The notes below the pieces were generated by a model. It saw only the letters and a program-made list of their open reading frames with translations. It was not told where the DNA came from and ran no database searches. The position numbers and the translations under genes were made by a program. From Chara braunii (Eukaryota > Streptophyta > Charophyceae > Charales > Characeae): 20,194 nt of DNA. Where the stretch lies: the NCBI GenBank assembly GCA_003427395.1, contig BFEA01000478.1, forward strand, positions 956,151-976,344. Direction: 5' to 3'. Shown in pieces: positions 17,221 through 20,194 of this stretch (its first letter is position 1; every line of letters starts with the position of its first letter).

Positions 17221-17911
17221 GAGGATCAGGAAAGGAGGAAGAAGAAGAAGAGGAGGAGATGAAGATCAGAAGAGGAGTGGAAGAGGAACAAGAAGCACCA
17301 GAGGATGAGAAGGAGAAGGAAAAGAAGAAGAAAGTGGAAAAAGCACAAAAAGAAGAAGAGAAAGAAAAAAAGAACTTGAAAGAAAACAAAGGAAGAGGAA
17401 GAATAAGAAGGAGAAGAAGAAAAGAAGAGAAGATCGCAGGGGGGGGTTGAGGATGATGGGCGACCGGCGGGATCATCATGGGAGGAAACAGAAGATCTGG
17501 AAGAAGACGACGAAGGCGAAGAACAGGAGGAGGAGAGGACGAAGAAGGTGAAGAAAAGGAGGAGGAGAGGACAAAGAAGACGAAGAGGACGAGGGGAGAA
17601 AGAAGATGAGAAGGAAGAAAAGAGCAGGAAGGAGACGAAGAAGAGGAGGAGGGGGGGAACAGAAGAAGAGGAGTGAAAGAAGTTGAAGAAGAAGAAGAGG
17701 AGGAGGAGGAGGAGGAGGAGAACAGAAGCAGACCAGGAGTAGAAGAAGAGAAGAAGACGAAGAGAGGGAGAAGAAGAAGAAGAAGGAGAAGAAGAAGAAG
17801 AAGGAGAAGAAGTAGAAAGACAAAGAAGAAGAAGAAGAAGAAGAAGAAGAAGAAGAAGGAGGAGGAGGAGGAGGAGGAGGAGGAGGAGGAGGAGGAGGAG
17901 GACAGGGGGCC
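17085..17911 (+). repeat. Long polypurine (GGA/GAA/GAAG) tract
   Basis: About 830 bases of nearly pure purine on the + strand, with GGA, GAA and AGG triplets and very few pyrimidines. Poly-Glu, poly-Lys and poly-Arg ORFs on the + strand and poly-Ser/Leu ORFs on the - strand are artefacts of this. Perfect mirror-symmetric GAA and GGA blocks near 17826-17900 could form triplex DNA. Confidence 0.9.
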
Positions 17912-18304
17912 ACAAACCTACTTCACAGGGGGGGCTGGTGTGGGTTGTCGGCGGGGGGCTTGATGACGAGGCTGGCTGGCGGCTGATGTCCGGCAGGCGG
18001 CCTGATGGCAAGGCTGGCTGGCGCAGGTTGATGGCCGTGGTGATGGCGGCATTGATCTGTGATGATCGGCAGCCAACATCGGCCGCTTTTTGGACTCACA
18101 GGAAAGCCCCTACAGGACCCGGTTTCGGAATTGCGGGAAGGGCCTGCCTCCAAAAGGCCTCCCACACACCGCAGCGATGCCAAAACAAAAAATCAGCCCC
18201 CAGTGAAAATGCGCTGGGGAAGACCGGGAGGGTGCCGGCCCGGTCCACCGGCCGGTCCAACCGGGAGGACCCCGGTCCATCCGGGAACCAGCCCTGGTCT
18301 TGTC

Positions 18305-18700
18305 ACAATTCCCTGCTTCAGGCCCCAGACTGTCTCATCATCCTTTGATCATCCACAAGCTAAGGGTTTCTGAGCTTAAACCACCAGGACACAGCCCCAG
18401 CTTTGCTGAAAATACAACTCGTCACCTACAAAATTTTCAGAGGCTCAGCCTACTGGACCACAATGGCTGGCGACGTCAGCCAAAAAGAAAAAGTGCCCCA
18501 CTGGCAGTTCGGAAAAGCTTGGCGCGCAGTAAAGCGGCTCCAGGCCCATGTGTACTGGTGGTATAAACCACCAGTACTCAGGGCGTACTCACATCATGAC
18601 TTTTTCAGTTGAGATCTGGACGGGATTGCAGTCGGATTCATCCAGGCCTGGGCGTAATCGCGGTCAGATACATTTAGGAAAGTGCTAGTGTGAGAATGCC
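18305..18700. other. Non-coding, no gene recognised; one strong hairpin
   Basis: No convincing ORF is seen. A perfect inverted repeat GTACTGGTGGT (18552-18562) with ACCACCAGTAC (18567-18577) and a 4-nt ATAA loop is present. The rest appears unique or highly diverged. Confidence 0.5.
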
Positions 18701-18709
18701 CTCTGTAGT

Positions 18710-18940
18710 CCTGTCGTCTAGCTCAGTAGGTTTCATGCCTAAGCGGCACCATGTAGTGCTGGGTTCTGATCCTGTTACCATCACTTTCAGTGGCCTGAGG
18801 AGGATGGCCAGGGGCAGTCAACGCTGGTAGCTCGCAGGTTGAGTTGAGCCGCTCTGAAACCCGTGGCAATGCGGGAGTGTCAGGCCAGGTGGAAGTGGCT
18901 GCTCAGGTCCTGCTGCAGCCGGTCACCCAATAAAAAAATT
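18710..18940 (+). repeat. tRNA-derived SINE-like sequence
   Basis: TAGCTCAGTAGG (18719-18730) is a perfect match to the pol III A box, and GGTTCTGATCC (18762-18772) is one or two changes from the B box consensus. Their 43-nt spacing is that of a tRNA gene. The bases between do not fold into a good anticodon arm, so this is a tRNA-derived head rather than a functional tRNA. About 150 bases later there is AATAAAAAAATT (about 18929-18940), a possible tail. No target duplication was found. Confidence 0.5.
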
Positions 18941-19162
18941 CTCAGGTTGAATTCTCAGTCAAAATCATCATAGCTGACATCCATGGCTCAATGACGATGC
19001 CATCAGGGTGGAGACCCTCAATCTCATGATACTTCGACATACCTGTCATAACAGAAGCTAAATACCAATAATCATGACATGCAATCTACAATAACTTCCA
19101 TAATAATCTCGAATTACCTGGGGGCAGCCACCTGAAGATATATCTTTCTTTCCCACCTGAGG

Positions 19163-19321
19163 AAGTGCAATTGCAAACTGTATCTTGCCCCATGTGCAAT
19201 TATAAGTTATAACTCGTTTTTGTGACTTTATTGGAGCTATCCCCTTCTTGGGGAAACTACGCGGGAGTCACAAAAATGAGTTATAATTGCACTACTGGCC
19301 AAGATACAGTTTCGAATTGCA
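19163..19321. repeat. Palindromic repeat, copy 1 (short apex)
   Basis: The left arm (19163-19227: AAGTGCAATTGCAAACTGTA, then TTATAACTCGTTTTTGTGACT as the arm end) is the inverse complement, with few changes, of the right arm 19266-19321 (AGTCACAAAAATGAGTTATAATTG ending region, AAGATACAGTTTCGAATTGCA). The apex holds CCCC-TTCTT-GGGG at 19241-19253. It resembles a foldback or MITE-type element; no coding capacity. Confidence 0.8.
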
Positions 19322-19369
19322 GTTCGGGCAATGTATACAACCCAGCTTTCTGGCCAGGTAGGGTGCCCA

Positions 19370-19442
19370 AAGTGCAATTGCAAACTGTATCTTGCCCCAA
19401 AGTCCAACCATAACTCGTTTTTGTGACTCTACTGAAGTTACC

Positions 19443-19513
<71 letters not shown>

Positions 19514-19582
19514 TTTTTATTTATATATTTCTTTCTTGGGGTAACTACGACGCAGTCACATTTTCAGTTTTAAATGCACTTC
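19370..19582. repeat. Palindromic repeat, copy 2 (TTTC-expanded apex)
   Basis: The left arm 19370-19428 repeats copy 1 directly (the first 29 bases are identical to 19163-19191). The right arm is 19538-19582 (GGGGTAACTACGACGCAGTCAC, then TTTTAAATGCACTT). Where copy 1 has a 5-nt TTCTT apex, this copy has a (TTTC)n microsatellite of roughly 70 bp plus T/A-rich sequence (about 19445-19535). Confidence 0.75.
19445..19514 (+). repeat. TTTC microsatellite
   Basis: About 17 uninterrupted tetranucleotide units, sitting in the apex of the second palindromic repeat. Confidence 0.9.
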
Positions 19583-20123
19583 AACAATCCCTCGAATAGA
19601 ACACATCCCCACCCAACCCTAAAGCTGGGCTGGATACGTTCATCATTTTCCTTGCTTTGGAGCAACATTAGCAAAATAGAGACTGAAATGCATTTAAAAC
19701 AAGAAAACCGTGACTGCGCCCTAGTTTTCCCTTCTTTCTTTTTTCTCAAATTGCAAAATGTATTACCAGTCAGAGCTTTTGAGGGCAGGGTCCTCAGTCT
19801 ACCCAGGAAAAATGCTGGGAGCATTACCCAGCTTCGCTTACCGGGTGAAAACCCCGAGGGGACCAACCCCCTGAAAACCAGCAAGACAATCACTTGAATC
19901 AACCTACAGTCTTCCCCCGAACAAAACGCACGTATGTACTATTCAACTTTCCCTGGAAAAGTCGATTTCTTGAAGTCACCGCCTGACATCCAAATAGTAC
20001 GCACGTATGTTCTGCTCGAATAGAACACACGTGTTCTATTCGAACACACGGGTGCTCTATTCAAACAGAACATACAGAATGTCGCGCTCATTTCAAAAAC
20101 GCGTGCCCTGCAGTGCTCCTCCT
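19583..20123. other. Non-coding, with further inverted repeats
   Basis: No gene is recognised. GAAATGCATTTAAAAC...CCGTGACTGCG (about 19687-19720) is an inverse-complement relative of the arm at 19554-19582, probably a third, diverged palindrome copy. CGAATAGAACAC (20017-20028) and GTGTTCTATTCG (20031-20042) form a near-perfect 26-bp palindrome. CGAATAGAACAC also occurs at about 19592. CGCACGTATGT occurs twice (about 19928 and 20000). Confidence 0.5.

Positions 20124-20194
<71 letters not shown>
20124..20194 (+). repeat. CT microsatellite, runs off the window
   Basis: A perfect (CT)n tract of at least 70 bp reaches the last base of the window. Confidence 0.95.

Larger units (their letters stand above)
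16764..18304. mobile_element. Non-autonomous hAT-like DNA transposon with 8-bp TSD
   Basis: GTCTTGTC occurs at 16764-16771 and again at 18297-18304. Between them the element (16772-18296, 1525 bp) starts CAGGGCTGGGTCGGCAAC and ends with the inverse complement of CAGGGCTGGTTCCCGG. Both ends continue into GC-rich CCGG-containing subterminal sequence (CCGGTCAAACCGGG at one end, CCGGTCCAACCGGG at the other). An 8-bp duplication and a CAGGG terminus are hAT superfamily hallmarks. The interior has no transposase; it is mainly purine tract (17085-17911) and low-complexity G and T runs. The two TIRs match perfectly only over about 9-10 bp and then imperfectly. Confidence 0.8.

Noticed and set aside
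17226-18011. Long minus-strand ORFs rich in Leu/Ser/Pro and plus-strand ORFs rich in Glu/Lys/Arg
   Set aside because: They are translations of the GGA/GAA tract in every frame; composition is purely that of the repeat.
18712-18783. Functional tRNA gene
   Set aside because: A and B boxes are good, but the D and anticodon stems do not pair convincingly.

Overview
The window is eukaryotic, repeat-dominated nuclear DNA. I recognise no intact host housekeeping gene, rRNA or CRISPR array. The presence of a Penelope-like element (PLE) with an N-terminal GIY-YIG endonuclease, LINEs with an APE endonuclease and a C-terminal zinc knuckle, hAT-style TIRs, and many TA, CA, AAC, GGA, TTTC and CT microsatellites suggests a streptophyte or green alga. 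A large charophyte genome such as Chara is my best guess; this is inference only. Four N bases (2105, 2530, 3582, 3700) all lie inside repeats.

Layout. (1) 1-2820: TA microsatellites, then a roughly 110-160 bp tandem repeat family (307-375 and 2354-2815). One unit is split by a roughly 1.98 kb poly-A-tailed insertion (376-2353) with a 10-12 bp target-site duplication (TSD). The insertion carries a long 5' leader, an Asn-rich ORF broken by a frameshift (662-1658), and a 3' region with six copies of a 19-21 nt hairpin. (2) 2821-3155: unidentified sequence ending in 22 A. (3) 3156-3387 and 9819-11040: a decayed LINE (LINE-A) whose APE endonuclease domain is interrupted by a roughly 6.4 kb PLE (3388-9818). 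(4) The PLE has a 5' partial copy of its own 3' end (pseudo-LTR), a 1.1 kb 5' region with an internal duplication, ORF1 (Pro-rich/coiled-coil/SAP-like), and ORF2 (GIY-YIG, then a C-x-C linker, then reverse transcriptase). ORF2 is broken by two stops and one frameshift. The same 3' segment then recurs. (5) 11041-11493: unassigned, with a 19-bp direct repeat. (6) 11494-16714: a second LINE (LINE-B), nearly complete in domain order but with many stops and frameshifts; its last 126 nt before the poly-A match the last 124 nt of the 376-2353 retroposon. (7) 16772-18296: a non-autonomous hAT-like element with CAGGGCTGG termini and a perfect 8-bp TSD, whose interior is mostly an 830-bp purine-only-like GGA/GAA tract. 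(8) 18305-20194: a tRNA-derived SINE-like unit, palindromic repeats with a TTTC expansion in one hairpin apex, further inverted repeats and a CT microsatellite running off the edge.

The genes form no host pathway. The picture is nested retroelements: LINE-A was the target of the PLE, LINE-type machinery presumably mobilised the poly-A retroposon, and a shared 3' tail links that retroposon to LINE-B. All coding regions except PLE ORF1 show inactivating changes.
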